From contig OZ218955.1 of assembly GCA_965112735.1 (NCBI GenBank), positions 2,976,001 to 3,040,000 of the forward strand: a stretch of DNA of 64,000 nt. The letters are read 5' to 3'. Of the stretch, positions 22,341-30,961 are shown piece after piece; position 1 is the stretch's first letter, and every line of letters starts with the position of its first letter. The notes under the pieces were generated by a model that made no database searches, was not told where the DNA came from, and saw nothing but the letters and a program-made list of their open reading frames with translations. Position numbers and translations under genes: made by a program. The DNA is from Phaeosaccion multiseriatum (lineage: Eukaryota > Ochrophyta, other classes).

Positions 22341-24181
22341 GCTTGTCTGTCTCTGACTAAGTCTGGAGTTTGTCTGTCTGTCTCTGCTTGTCTGTCTGTC
22401 TGCCTGTCTGTCTCTGACTAGTTCTGACCTCCTGGAGTGTCTCCTCCAGGCGAATGGCCGCGGCCTTGTGAGCGTACAGCGCCGCCAGCTCGGCCTTGAT
22501 GTCCTTCACCTGATAGGAGGGGGTGAGGAGGTGAGGGAGGAGATTGGGAGGGAGGGAGGGAGGGATAGAGAGGGAGGGAGAAAGAGGGGGGAGGATGAGC
22601 TGTGTATGACGCGACGACCAGAGCAACCAAACGAACAAACAGCCCTGCCCAATGTTTTGCCCAACAATTACCCCAACACTGCGAGTGCAAGTCAAAAAGC
22701 GCCCCCCCCCCCCCCCCTTGTCTGCTCCCCTCTCACCTTGGACGCATACTCTAGCTTCGTCTTTCTGATTTGATCCAGCGCCTTGGTGTAGCGTGTGGAC
22801 TCGAAGATATCATCAAACTTTTGCTTCACCACCTTGCCCTCCTGCAAGGGCCACGAGGACTCCTCCTGTAGAGGGGGGGAGGGAGGGAGGGAGGGATAGG
22901 ATATGAAAAAACAATTGTGAAGCGAAACTCTGGTCTCTTTCTCTCTCTCTTCCTCCGCCCCACCTGATGGCAGAAGATGACGTTCTCGAGGATGGCAGCG
23001 GACACGCCCAGGCACTGCGGAACAGTCTTGTCGAGCTCCGAGCACTTGGCGCTGATGCTACTCTTCTTGTCACCGTCCTGGCTCCTGTGGGGAGGGCGAG
23101 GAGGGGAGGGGAGGGGAGGGGAGGGCAGAGTACATAGATGACAGCTATGCCAAGAACGCAAAAGTAGACGAGATGGCAGCAGATGGAAGTGTATCACCAA
23201 CGGTACGACCCATTGCTGTAACACCAACCTGATCACTCCGTCCAGGGCCTTGAAGGACAGCTTGTTGTTCTTGTTGGATAGCTGGAAGCCCCTAACGACC
23301 ACCATGCTCTTGCCGGTCTCTCTCGTGAAGCGTAGACGGATCAGAGCCTTGACATCGTGCTCCTCCTCGATCTGCACGTGACCCGTCACGGCATGGTACG
23401 CGGGCAGCGCACGCACGCACACACATACGCACGCACAAGAACACGCACAGGCACACACGCACATGCACGCACGCGCACAGAGAAAGAAGCGGTGGAGTTG
23501 TTGTTGGAGGGTGTTCGGCGTCGGAGGAGGGACGCGTCCAACCAGCAGAAACAGCAACAGAGGAAGGCGGGGGGGCGACGAAGGGGAAGGCGGAGGGTGG
23601 GGGGGAGAGAGTGCCTTCATACGGGTGTACGTCACGCTGAGTCGCGTGTGTGAGAAGGTCAATCAGCAGATAGACAGGGCGTCCCGCCAAATCGCGTCCC
23701 GCCGCATCTCCTTCTCACAGGCATCCTCCTACCTTGGGGTCGTGAATGAAGGTCTGCCCGTTTCTGGAGCTCGGCGGGAGCGAGCCAGTGCAGGCCATCT
23801 TGAGGCACTCAATGATGGTCGTCTTGCCGCAGCCGTTGGCCCCCACGATCATCGTCAGGGGGGAGTAGAACTCAATCGCCTGAAGAGGGGGGGGGGGAAG
23901 GCAAGGAGAGAGGCAGGGAGGGAGAGAGAGAGAGGGAGACAGACAGAGGCAGGCAGTCAGGCAGATAGGCAGGAGAGAATGAGCAAAGCGAAGGGCCGAG
24001 AGGGCGCTTGAAGGCAGGAAGGAATGGCGAGGGGGAGAGAGAGCATGACGAGAGAGCACACTTCTGCTCTCACTGGATGGTCCCACCGCCCCCTGTCCCC
24101 GCCCTCCCCGGTACTGACCTCCTCCGTGCGAGGGTTGAAGCTGCGGATGCCCCTGATCCCGAGCTTCTGGAGGGCCGCCAT
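10971..24181 (-). CDS. RAD50: DNA double-strand break repair ATPase RAD50 (29 exons, complete)
   Basis: ABC-type ATPase of the MRE11 complex in break repair and telomere upkeep. Minus-strand exons: 24181-24119, 23879-23733, 23371-23229, 23084-22964, 22865-22737, 22509-22429, 22098-21994, 21655-21473, 21276-21154, 20921-20886, 20554-20483, 20106-19963, 19734-19631, 19421-19229, 18851-18631, 18176-17960, 17551-17370, 16838-16757, 16137-16045, 15784-15642, 15478-15364, 14956-14810, 14358-14239, 13763-13672, 13410-12864, 12436-12256, 12011-11860, 11484-11437, 11162-10971. All phases agree, giving 1391 residues (family about 1300). Start [15 protein letters not shown]; Walker [10 protein letters not shown] (Lys40); long coiled coil; zinc hook CPAC at about residues 742-745 (codons 17410-17399); second coil; signature CSAGQ; Walker [14 protein letters not shown]-loop VITHDEEF. 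The acceptors before 21276 and 12436 are weakest. Highly confident in identity. Confidence 0.95.
11757..11848. repeat. (CCCT)n tract in RAD50 intron 27
   Basis: On the RAD50 sense strand this reads (GGGA)n shortly after the donor at 11859, matching the donor-proximal pattern of other introns in the window. Confidence 0.8.
12056..12113. repeat. (GGA)n microsatellite in RAD50 intron 26
   Basis: Continuous GGA triplets with a few GGGG interruptions. Confidence 0.85.
12449..12543. repeat. (GGGGA)n followed by (GGGGC)n in RAD50 intron 25
   Basis: About 14 GGGGA pentamers, then four GGGGC pentamers, on the plus strand. Confidence 0.9.
12719..12842. repeat. (CA)n arrays in RAD50 intron 25
   Basis: Two CA arrays, each followed by the same ACGCACGCACTACCTCACCC segment, which indicates segmental duplication of repeat plus flank. 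Confidence 0.9.
13590..13665. repeat. (CTC)n and (CCCT)n tract in RAD50 intron 24
   Basis: About 18 CTC triplets, then CCCT units next to the exon at 13672. Confidence 0.85.
14545..14809. repeat. Minisatellite of roughly 60-bp units in RAD50 intron 22
   Basis: Repeats of a unit built from CTGACACCCACCCACTC, CATCCACCCATTCTGACAT and AACACCCACTCTCTGTC, about three full and some partial copies, running up to the donor at 14809. Shorter relatives occur in the intron near 21075-21150 and in a VPS13 intron near 50680-50760. Confidence 0.8.
14967..15325. repeat. (GGAC)n and GAGAGT/GACAGAGA-rich repeat in RAD50 intron 21
   Basis: Degenerate GGAC and GACC tetramers are followed by about 260 bases of GAGAGA/GAGTGA sequence. 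No gene seen. Confidence 0.75.
16142..16206. repeat. (GGA)n microsatellite ending in poly-G, RAD50 intron 18
   Basis: Sixteen or more GGA triplets and a G run, immediately beside the exon ending at 16137. Confidence 0.9.
16598..16706. repeat. Tandem duplication of about 60 bp in RAD50 intron 18
   Basis: Poly-C, ACACACACACTGTAGATACT and TCTCCTTCTCCTTTC occur twice in a row with only small differences. Confidence 0.85.
18862..18910. repeat. (GGTC)n then (AGTC)n in RAD50 intron 14
   Basis: About five GGTC and seven AGTC tetramers close to the acceptor of the exon starting at 18851. Confidence 0.85.
19870..19960. repeat. (CCCT)n at the donor side of RAD50 intron 12
   Basis: On the sense strand the intron starts GTGAGGGGGGGAGGGG and runs into (GGGA)n. 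Confidence 0.85.
22283..22337. repeat. (CTGT)n microsatellite in RAD50 intron 6
   Basis: About 13 CTGT units; more CTGT units occur at about 22370-22415, next to the donor at 22428. Confidence 0.9.
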
Positions 24182-24289
24182 GGTGGGTCCGCCTCCTCCT
24201 TTTCGTCAAGCCCTTGCAAAAAGGAGCCGGGCAACAGCGCAGCCGACACACGGCCTCGAAGCTCAAGAGACTTGTTCCCTCTCTGTCTC

Positions 24290-24351
<62 letters not shown>

Positions 24352-24709
24352 CCCCTGTGTCTGTCTTCAAATGGCGGGAAGAACGGATGGAGCGTTTTGA
24401 AAGGTATTCCGGCACCCAGAGCCGCAAGGCGCAACTAGGCTTAAGCGGCCACAACCTACCCTTATTTTCTCTCCTCTCTCCTTTCCTTTTTCCCTCTCCC
24501 CTTTCCCGGCAATTATCGATGTGTATTATGTGTGAGTTTGCGCTTGGCACGTGACTTTTGAAACTGGAAACTGTCAGACCCAAGGGGGTAGGCCACCCAT
24601 TTTTTTTTTTTTCTTTCCTTCTTCTGTCCCCTCCTATTTACGTACTACTTTCCGCTTTGGGAGGGTGTTGCACACTGGTGTGTGTGGCGCAAAGGTGTGT
24701 GGCGGTACC
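24182..24709. promoter_or_regulatory. Divergent promoter region between RAD50 and the ankyrin/BTB-like gene
   Basis: The 528-bp spacer contains a (CT)n run at 24292-24352, a T13 run at 24600-24612 and a pyrimidine-rich zone. No clear TATA box. Start codons on both sides sit in good context (GCCGCCATGG on the RAD50 strand; ACCATGG for the ankyrin gene). Confidence 0.6.
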
Positions 24710-26932
24710 ATGGCGCTTCAGCACTATGTGGAGGAGTGGCGCCAGGAGAGCGCCGAGCTGGAAGCCTTGGGGTGGGAGAGCGTGACGGAACATTTGCTAA
24801 TGCTGCTCACAGCAATCGTAACGAGTGTCGACCTGAATGCGCTCAAGAAGCAGGGCCACTCGCCCCTGCACGCTCTTGCGGAGATGGAGAAGAAGGGCAA
24901 GTCGCGCAGTGCGGAGGAGAGGGGGATGAACATGCTGCCAAGCGTCAAGCTGCTGGAGAAGTGCGGGGTGGACGTGAATACGAGGTGTGGCGACGACGAC
25001 GTTTACTCTGGGGAGACTCCCCTTCACCGAGCTGCGTACATGGGCCACTTTGACCTTGTCAAGGGGCTCGTGAAGGCGGGGGCGGTGGTGCGCTCGGAGT
25101 GCGATGACGGGTGGACCCCTCTGGCCTTTGCTGCCGAAAAGGACCACCCCCTCATTCTTTCGCACCTCTTGAAGCACGGGTCTGAGGTGCAGGGCAGCGA
25201 GGCCATCCACGAGGCGGCCATTGCGGGGAGCCCTGTCTGCCTCAAGGCCCTAATCAGGGCGGGGGCCAAGCCAAACCAGAGGAACCGGGAGGACGACACA
25301 CCGGCCCAGGCCTGCTGCAGGGGCTCGGATGCAAAGAAGGAAAGGGCAGAGGCCCTGTCTGTGCTGCTCAAGAGCGGCGCCGACGTGCACGTCAAGACTG
25401 ACAAGGACAAGAGCCTCCTCCACATCGCTGCTGCCTGCGGACACAGCGAGTGCATCCCCCTCTTGCTGGAGAATGGGCTGGAGATTGACGCCAGAGACGC
25501 CAATATGCGCACCCCTCTGCACGGCGCCTGCCTCAACGGAAAGCTGGGCTGCGTGACGGCGCTCGTCCGCCGCGGGGCCTCCCTCAGCGCAGCCTCTGTG
25601 AGTGGCAACACGGCCCTCATGGACGCTGTCCGGAAGGAGCACGTGGAGGTGGTGGCCGCGCTGCTGCAGTGCCAGGGGGTGTCCATCAATGCCAAGAACA
25701 ACAACTCCATCACCGCCCTGCACCTCGGCGCCGCCCTGGGCAACATGGAGATCATCTACCTGCTCGTGGAGGCCGGGGCGGACGTCAATGCACTGACGAG
25801 CACGGGGGAGGCCCCTCTGATGACCTGCATGTGCCCCGCGGAGAGCAAGGCCAAAGAAGAGCTCAAGGCTTCCGCACCCACCTCGCTGGAGGGGCGGACA
25901 GAGCTGCGCGAGAAGATTGCCACCTTCCTGCTCAAGATGGGTGCCGCCGTGGACGGCGAGATGATTGCCTTGGCCGCGAAGAAAGGATTCGGAGACGTCA
26001 TGGCCGCCTTCTTTAGCCGAGAGAGGGAGCAGCACATCGCCGTCGTGGATAGGCTCGGTACAGTGGCGGAGCACTACTCGGTCACCGCCGACGGCGACGA
26101 AGAGAGGGTGTGCGACAGGGTGCATGTGCGCCTGAGCAACAAGTTCAGCGGGTGCAGGGGGCGCAAGAAGTACAGTCTGAGCATACCCCTTGTGGAGAAG
26201 CTCATGGAGAAGATCCGTGAGGGGCGGGAGGCGGAAGAGGGAGGAGGGGGCGGCTCTCACAGCAGGGTGCCTCCTCGTTCCGCCGCGGGTATTCTCCCCA
26301 CCTACCTCGACCCTGCCAAGTACGGGTACAAGAGCGGCAGCGGCGGTGGAGCGAGCTCGGGGGGAGGGGTGCAAGGGAAGGAGGGCGTCCACGGTGCTGC
26401 TCCTGGCACCAATGGCTCTGACGATCAGCGCAAGGGTAAGGGCAAGGGCAAGGTCAAGGAGGTGGAGCTGGTGTACGACGGCATAAGCTTCACGGAGGAG
26501 GGCTTCGAGGCGGTGGTCAAATTCGTCACCACGGGCAGCGTGGAGGGGCTGCTGGCCAAGAGGCCCGTGCTAGCCTCCAAGAGGAAGAGGAGCGGTGACG
26601 ACAACAGGTGGATGGACTTCTTTGTCAGCGAGGATGAGCACAGCAGCAGGAGCAGCAGCGATGGTGCTGGTGCCAGCAGCAGTGGTGAGGGCCACTGTGG
26701 CGGCAGCAGCAGCGGCGGCAGCAGCAGAGCGGGGAATAAGGGGCGGCGGAAGTTGTTTGACGTGAGCAAGGCCAAGCAGGCCCTGCAGGCAGCGGAGTTC
26801 TTCTGCTTGGAGGGCATGTCGAGGGAGGTGAAGGCGCTGATGGGCGAGTACGGCTTTGAGTTGCAGAGTGGGAGCTCGGTCGGAGGAAGTGACGAAGGGA
26901 GCTGCAAGAGGTCGAGGAGCAACAGCGCATAA
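24710..26932 (+). CDS. Ankyrin-repeat protein with BTB-like C-terminal region (intronless)
   Basis: A single open frame of 740 residues from ATG at 24710, chosen because it lies in ACCATGG context although the frame is open further upstream. About ten ankyrin repeats run from residue 50 to 400 (GETPLHRAAYMGHFDLV, DGWTPLAFAAEKDH, KSLLHIAAACGHSECIPLL, MRTPLHGACLNGKLGCV, ITALHLGAALGNMEIIYLL). After a Ser/Gly-rich linker, the C-terminus FTEEGFEAVVKFVTTGSVEG ... ALQAAEFFCLEGMSREVKAL resembles the second half of a BTB/POZ fold, as in BTB-ankyrin adaptors of cullin-3 ligases. The missing first half of a BTB domain makes that reading tentative. Function is probably protein-protein interaction; substrate unknown. 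A broken paralogue lies 430 bp downstream. Confidence 0.85.
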   Translation: MALQHYVEEWRQESAELEALGWESVTEHLLMLLTAIVTSVDLNALKKQGHSPLHALAEMEKKGKSRSAEERGMNMLPSVKLLEKCGVDVNTRCGDDDVYSGETPLHRAAYMGHFDLVKGLVKAGAVVRSECDDGWTPLAFAAEKDHPLILSHLLKHGSEVQGSEAIHEAAIAGSPVCLKALIRAGAKPNQRNREDDTPAQACCRGSDAKKERAEALSVLLKSGADVHVKTDKDKSLLHIAAACGHSECIPLLLENGLEIDARDANMRTPLHGACLNGKLGCVTALVRRGASLSAASVSGNTALMDAVRKEHVEVVAALLQCQGVSINAKNNNSITALHLGAALGNMEIIYLLVEAGADVNALTSTGEAPLMTCMCPAESKAKEELKASAPTSLEGRTELREKIATFLLKMGAAVDGEMIALAAKKGFGDVMAAFFSREREQHIAVVDRLGTVAEHYSVTADGDEERVCDRVHVRLSNKFSGCRGRKKYSLSIPLVEKLMEKIREGREAEEGGGGGSHSRVPPRSAAGILPTYLDPAKYGYKSGSGGGASSGGGVQGKEGVHGAAPGTNGSDDQRKGKGKGKVKEVELVYDGISFTEEGFEAVVKFVTTGSVEGLLAKRPVLASKRKRSGDDNRWMDFFVSEDEHSSRSSSDGAGASSSGEGHCGGSSSGGSSRAGNKGRRKLFDVSKAKQALQAAEFFCLEGMSREVKALMGEYGFELQSGSSVGGSDEGSCKRSRSNSA

Positions 26933-27359
26933 GTCAAGGAAGGAGTGGAGACCATGTGCTAGTCTCTGCGAACGCCACACTTGGTGCTGATGCCGATGCC
27001 GAGAGTATGTAAGGAAGTACCTTGACCTTTGGGGCGTGGTACACCCACAGACGGAAACTGCTCATGTCAGCAGTGGGGGGGGGCGGCGGGGTTGTTTACA
27101 CTTGGGTAGGGTTTGTATAGAAATGGAAAAAGGAGAATAGGAACATTTATTTCATTGGGTTGGCTGAGGCTGAAGCACCCTTTTTCTCTCAAAAGGAAAA
27201 GGTATCACCCACTCACGCTTCTTGTTTTTGTTTTTTTTTCTCTCTTCCACCAATCTCTTGTCGACTCATCAACCGCACACTAGCCGCTGCGCGCCAAAGC
27301 CATCATCAGACCCTCTGCGCGGGGCATACTCGTATACTCTGATACACAGCACGCGCACC
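26933..27359. other. Spacer between the ankyrin/BTB-like gene and its broken copy
   Basis: Contains the 3' region of the upstream gene and, at 27227-27240, a T-rich run similar in place to the T13 run upstream of the intact paralogue. It could be a remnant of the duplicated promoter. No gene seen. Confidence 0.45.
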
Positions 27360-27730
27360 ATGACAACACGACAGGCCACTATTCGGTTCGTGGACGACGA
27401 ATGGTACGGAGAGACGAAGGCATCGGAAGCGTCAGGGTATGCCAATAGCACGGAGCGCCTGTTGCTGCTGCTCAAGGCCGTCCTCTGCAGCGTGGACCTT
27501 AACGCACTGAAGAAGAAGGGGCTACACTCCGCTCCATGCCCTGGCCGACATGGACAAGACCAAGAAGACGCGCTGCTCAGAGAACAGGGGCATGAAGATG
27601 CACGGAGGCGTCAAGCAAGCTGCTGGAGAAGTGCGGGTTACAGAGCAGCTCGAGGCTTGGCAAAAAGGGGAACATTGCTGGCAAGACCCCGCTCCATCGG
27701 GCTGCAAGGGGCACTTCGAGCTGGAGTTCT
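27360..27730 (+). pseudogene. Frameshifted 5' fragment of an ankyrin gene, paralogue of the gene at 24710
   Basis: Starts ACCATGACAACACGA and gives STERLLLLLKAVLCSVDLNA then LKKKG, matching VTEHLLMLLTAIVTSVDLNA and LKKQG of the intact gene. After the LKKKG codons (about 27521) the homology moves to another frame (TPLHALADMDKTKKTR, cf. SPLHALAEMEKKGKSR). Near 27609 it moves again (SKLLEKCG, then GKTPLHRAARG at about 27680, cf. VKLLEKCG and GETPLHRAAYMG). Homology stops soon after, so only the first quarter of the gene is present, with at least two indels. Probably a tandem duplicate that decayed. Translation of any one frame gives a nonsense tail. Confidence 0.8.
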
Positions 27731-27749
27731 GTCTGCAGTTCACACCATG

Positions 27750-28061
27750 TGTCTACGCAATCGGAGCATACCACTTCCCATCTCCCGGTATCCTGCTTCG
27801 CGCATACGCGGCATATGAAGCGCTTCTCCCCCCTCCTCCCTTGGTCTCTTTCGAGTCGTAAGGCAGGGAATGTGCTCTGCAGCTCAGACTCTCCCCTGTG
27901 CCACCAAAGTGCTTGCAACGCCTCCTTCTTTCCTGCCATGTGAACATGATCTCACATTCGGGATCGGTACAGACCTTCCCGTCGTCCTCCTGCTCACTCG
28001 TGACGACCTGCGGAAAGTGGCAAAAGAGAGGGGAGTAGTACACGTACGCGATTTTGCACAT
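27750..28061 (-). pseudogene. Possible decayed FYVE-type zinc finger
   Basis: Read on the minus strand, KVCTDPECEIMFTWQERRRR and CKHFGGTGES are followed by LSCRAHSLPYDSKETK. After a one-frame shift at a GGG run comes EKRFICRVCAKQ. Order and spacing resemble a FYVE finger (CxxC ... RR/KHHCR.CG ... CS ... LP ... RVC..C), but several zinc ligands are missing and the frame is broken. FYVE domains bind phosphatidylinositol 3-phosphate. This is a weak, visual match; chance similarity is possible. Confidence 0.3.
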
Positions 28062-29398
28062 GGGATTATGACCTTTGAAGCTAAAACTTGGTCACAAGCC
28101 AGGCTATATATGAGTGATGTTGATCCCACTTGGACCGCTCGTAACTGCCAGGCGAAGCCTTCCATCTCACGCCCTCTCCCCCTCTCGTGTGCCCTCACCT
28201 TTTCGGCCACCTCGGGTGACGACCTGCCATAGACCTCTTGCCCTCCGCCCATGGACAGCGGCGGTACGGGAGTCGTCAGACGTGTCCTGCGGACGAGATG
28301 ACGCCCTGATGGACCCTGAAAATGGGTAGAATAGAGCAGCGTCCACGTCTCAGAGACATCCAACTGTGAAGGTGGAGTACCCTAACTTCAGGGGCAAAAT
28401 TGCCGACGAGCTGGAGGCGGAAGAGCATGCGACGCATATGAAAAGTTTCGTTTACTCCTGGAGAAGAGATCGTATCTTGGACCCCGCTTATCTCTATGGG
28501 TATACCCCCCTCCGTCCTCTCTCTCTATCGAAACCAAGGTTGGAGAAAAACTTGTCAGTTCTTGCCACAAAGCTGCTGCGAGCACGCTCTCAGCTGCCCA
28601 ATCCCGAGTTCACTATGTTTTCCTAAAGCTTGCGCAAGCGCTTCGTCTGGGATAGTCCGTATATCTAGTATTCATCTCCTCCCTCACGTGCCCCAGCCGA
28701 TGAAAAAAAATGACAACAAAAAAAATTCGGTCACAGGGCGGTTACAGCAAGGGCCAGAGGGGCGGTTAATTGACATACAAGGGAGGGGGAAAGGAACCTG
28801 CTATGCAGAGAGTGGCAAGCTATTGAGAGAGCCCTCCTTCCTCTTCGCTTGTAGTGGGGCACGCCTGGGGAGGAGGGGCTTGTCTTGAGTCAGGATTTGG
28901 TCGGCTTGGTTTCCCCCCGCTCTCACCTAGCTTAGCGCTGCGTTGGCCTCTTCTTGCACAGAGAGTGAAGTGGAAGGACTGTGACAGGTGGCTGTGAGGA
29001 CAACGCGGCGAGGGAGCCCTCCTTCCCCGACACTTTTCGTGAGACACGCCTGAGGGGGACGGGCATCGCCTGCTTGGTTCCCCCGATTTTCTCTTCCCCC
29101 CGCTCTCGCCCTCTCCTGCGAGCGGCTGGGGATCGACAGGTCAACCCGTCCTCACCATGCCTCAGCAGGCCAGAGCACCAGAGGTAAGGCACAGCAGGGG
29201 CTCGCTCGGTGACCCGTCGTAGAAGCAAGGTTGATAATGTGAGGGTAGCGAGCGGAAATGAGTCTCCCTTTCGAACGGGAGCGCGCCAGAGTAAGCGGAT
29301 GACAACGTGTGGTGGGAGGAGTGTTTACGTTAGGCTGTTGAAGGAATGCTCCTCCAGTCCAGAGTACTGAGCGCGATTCCCCACTTCCCACCTTTTCC
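28062..29398. other. Gene-poor region
   Basis: No convincing gene. The longest frames (28363-27884 minus; 28366-28626 plus) have ordinary composition but no recognisable domain. Two diverged copies of about a 100-bp segment (GCCCTCCTTCC ... ACGCCTG ... CGGCTTGG or TGCTTGG, then CCCCCCGCTCTC) lie near 28833-28925 and 29012-29108. Low microsatellite content sets this stretch apart from the introns. Confidence 0.5.
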
Positions 29399-30961
29399 TT
29401 GTCGCCCTCATGTCTTCTCTCCCGAACGCTGGACGCATGGACAAGCAAGATGCAACGACTCTGTCAGTCCATCGCTGGAATGGAAAGCCTCTCCACTGTG
29501 AGAGCGCTGGTCAGGAAGCTCGTCGCCAAGCACGGCAAAGCGATCTTGGAGATGCCTGTCGACAAAGAAGGCTTTACGGCTATGATATGGGCTGCGAGAT
29601 ACGATCGACTGGATGTCGTTGACCTTCTGCTGCAGGAGGGGGCCTCCTTCAGCACCGGGGGAGGGTCGCACGGGACCACGCCATTGATAGCAGCTAGCTC
29701 GTCGGGGTACAACGAGGTGGTGAGACGGCTGTTGGATGTCGGGGACGATGTAGACCAACTAGATCTCCACGGGATGACTCCCTTGATTGCGGCTGCCGAG
29801 AACGGGCACTTCACAACTGTGCAACACCTCCTTCTGGCGGGGGCCGGTGTCAATGCTGCTGATAATAGGGGATCTACTTCGATCTGGCTGGCTTCTCAGA
29901 ATGGGCACACCTCCGTCGTGGAGCAGCTCATTGCAGCGGACGCGGATGTGAACAAAGTAAACGACACCGGATGGACTCCACTCTTCATTGCGTCCGGAAA
30001 AGGGCATGAGAGCGTGGTGCAGCGGCTGATCAGGGCCAACGCCACCATCGAAAGGGCTGATGAGAGCGGCCACACTCCACTGTGGGTAGCCTCGGAGGGC
30101 GGGCATGCGTCAATCGTGCAACAGCTCCTCGATGAGCATGCCAACGTGCATGCCAGGAGCGCTGCGGGCTTTACTCCTCTAATGGTCGCTGCTCACGGAG
30201 GACACTTGGCCGTGGTGAAGTTCCTTTTGGCTGCAGGGGCGGACGTACTCGCGTCTCACCGGGGGGGCTTCACTCCTCTGCACATGGCCGCTCAGGAAGG
30301 TCACGATGCCGTGGTGGGGCGGCTTCTTTCTGCGGGGGCAAAGGTGGAGACAGCGGAGAAAGATGGTACAACACCCCTCCACCTTGCTGGTCAAAATGGA
30401 CACGAGGCCGTGGTGGAGCGGCTTCTTTCTGCGGGGGCAAAGGTGGAGACAGCGGAGAAAGATGGTGCAACACCCCTCCACTTTGCTGCTGGAAAAGGTC
30501 ACGAGGCCGTGGTGGAGCGGCTTGTCTGTGCAGGAGCAAAGGTGGAGAGAGCGGACAAAGGTGGTGCAACACCCCTCCACCTTGCTGCTCAAGAAGGACA
30601 CGAGGCCGTCGTCGCTCGCCTCACCTCTGCCGGATCCCCGATTGATGCCCTGGGAACGAACGGCGTTACCCCACTGCTTTCCGCCATCTACCAGAATCAT
30701 CATGACACTGCACGGCAGCTCCTCTCGGCCGATGCCTCGGTTGACAAGGCCTTGGCTGGGGCACGGTGGAATGGACTCGGCCCTGAGATTGAGCAGCGGC
30801 TCAGAGAGGCAGCAGCAGCCTTCTTCCGATCGCAGAGTACACTGGACCTTATGCGAAGGACCGATCCGACCTTCTGCAAGGAGAGGGGGATTCCGCCGCT
30901 GGACAGGCCCTGGAGTGTCGGGAGCGAGACGTGGGAGAGGATGGCGGAGGAAATGAGCTGA
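29399..30961 (+). CDS. Ankyrin-repeat protein (intronless)
   Basis: Uninterrupted frame of up to 520 residues; the true start may be ATG at 29399, or a downstream in-frame Met such as 29450. It consists almost wholly of about 13 ankyrin repeats of 33 residues with the usual TPLxxAAxxGHxxVVxxLLxxGA pattern (for example GMTPLIAAAENGHFTTVQHL, GFTPLMVAAHGGHLAVVKFL), then a C-terminal tail that is not ankyrin. Three consecutive repeats (30320-30616) are nearly identical at the DNA level in 99-bp steps, so the array expanded recently. Likely a scaffold or binding protein; partners unknown. It is not closely similar to the other ankyrin gene outside the repeat consensus. Confidence 0.88.
   Translation: MSPSCLLSRTLDAWTSKMQRLCQSIAGMESLSTVRALVRKLVAKHGKAILEMPVDKEGFTAMIWAARYDRLDVVDLLLQEGASFSTGGGSHGTTPLIAASSSGYNEVVRRLLDVGDDVDQLDLHGMTPLIAAAENGHFTTVQHLLLAGAGVNAADNRGSTSIWLASQNGHTSVVEQLIAADADVNKVNDTGWTPLFIASGKGHESVVQRLIRANATIERADESGHTPLWVASEGGHASIVQQLLDEHANVHARSAAGFTPLMVAAHGGHLAVVKFLLAAGADVLASHRGGFTPLHMAAQEGHDAVVGRLLSAGAKVETAEKDGTTPLHLAGQNGHEAVVERLLSAGAKVETAEKDGATPLHFAAGKGHEAVVERLVCAGAKVERADKGGATPLHLAAQEGHEAVVARLTSAGSPIDALGTNGVTPLLSAIYQNHHDTARQLLSADASVDKALAGARWNGLGPEIEQRLREAAAAFFRSQSTLDLMRRTDPTFCKERGIPPLDRPWSVGSETWERMAEEMS
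30320..30616 (+). repeat. Three 99-bp coding tandem repeats in the ankyrin gene
   Basis: Units start at CGGCTT at 30320, 30419 and 30518, one ankyrin repeat each. The first two are almost identical (AAAGGTGGAGACAGCGGAGA in both); the third has begun to diverge. Confidence 0.9.
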
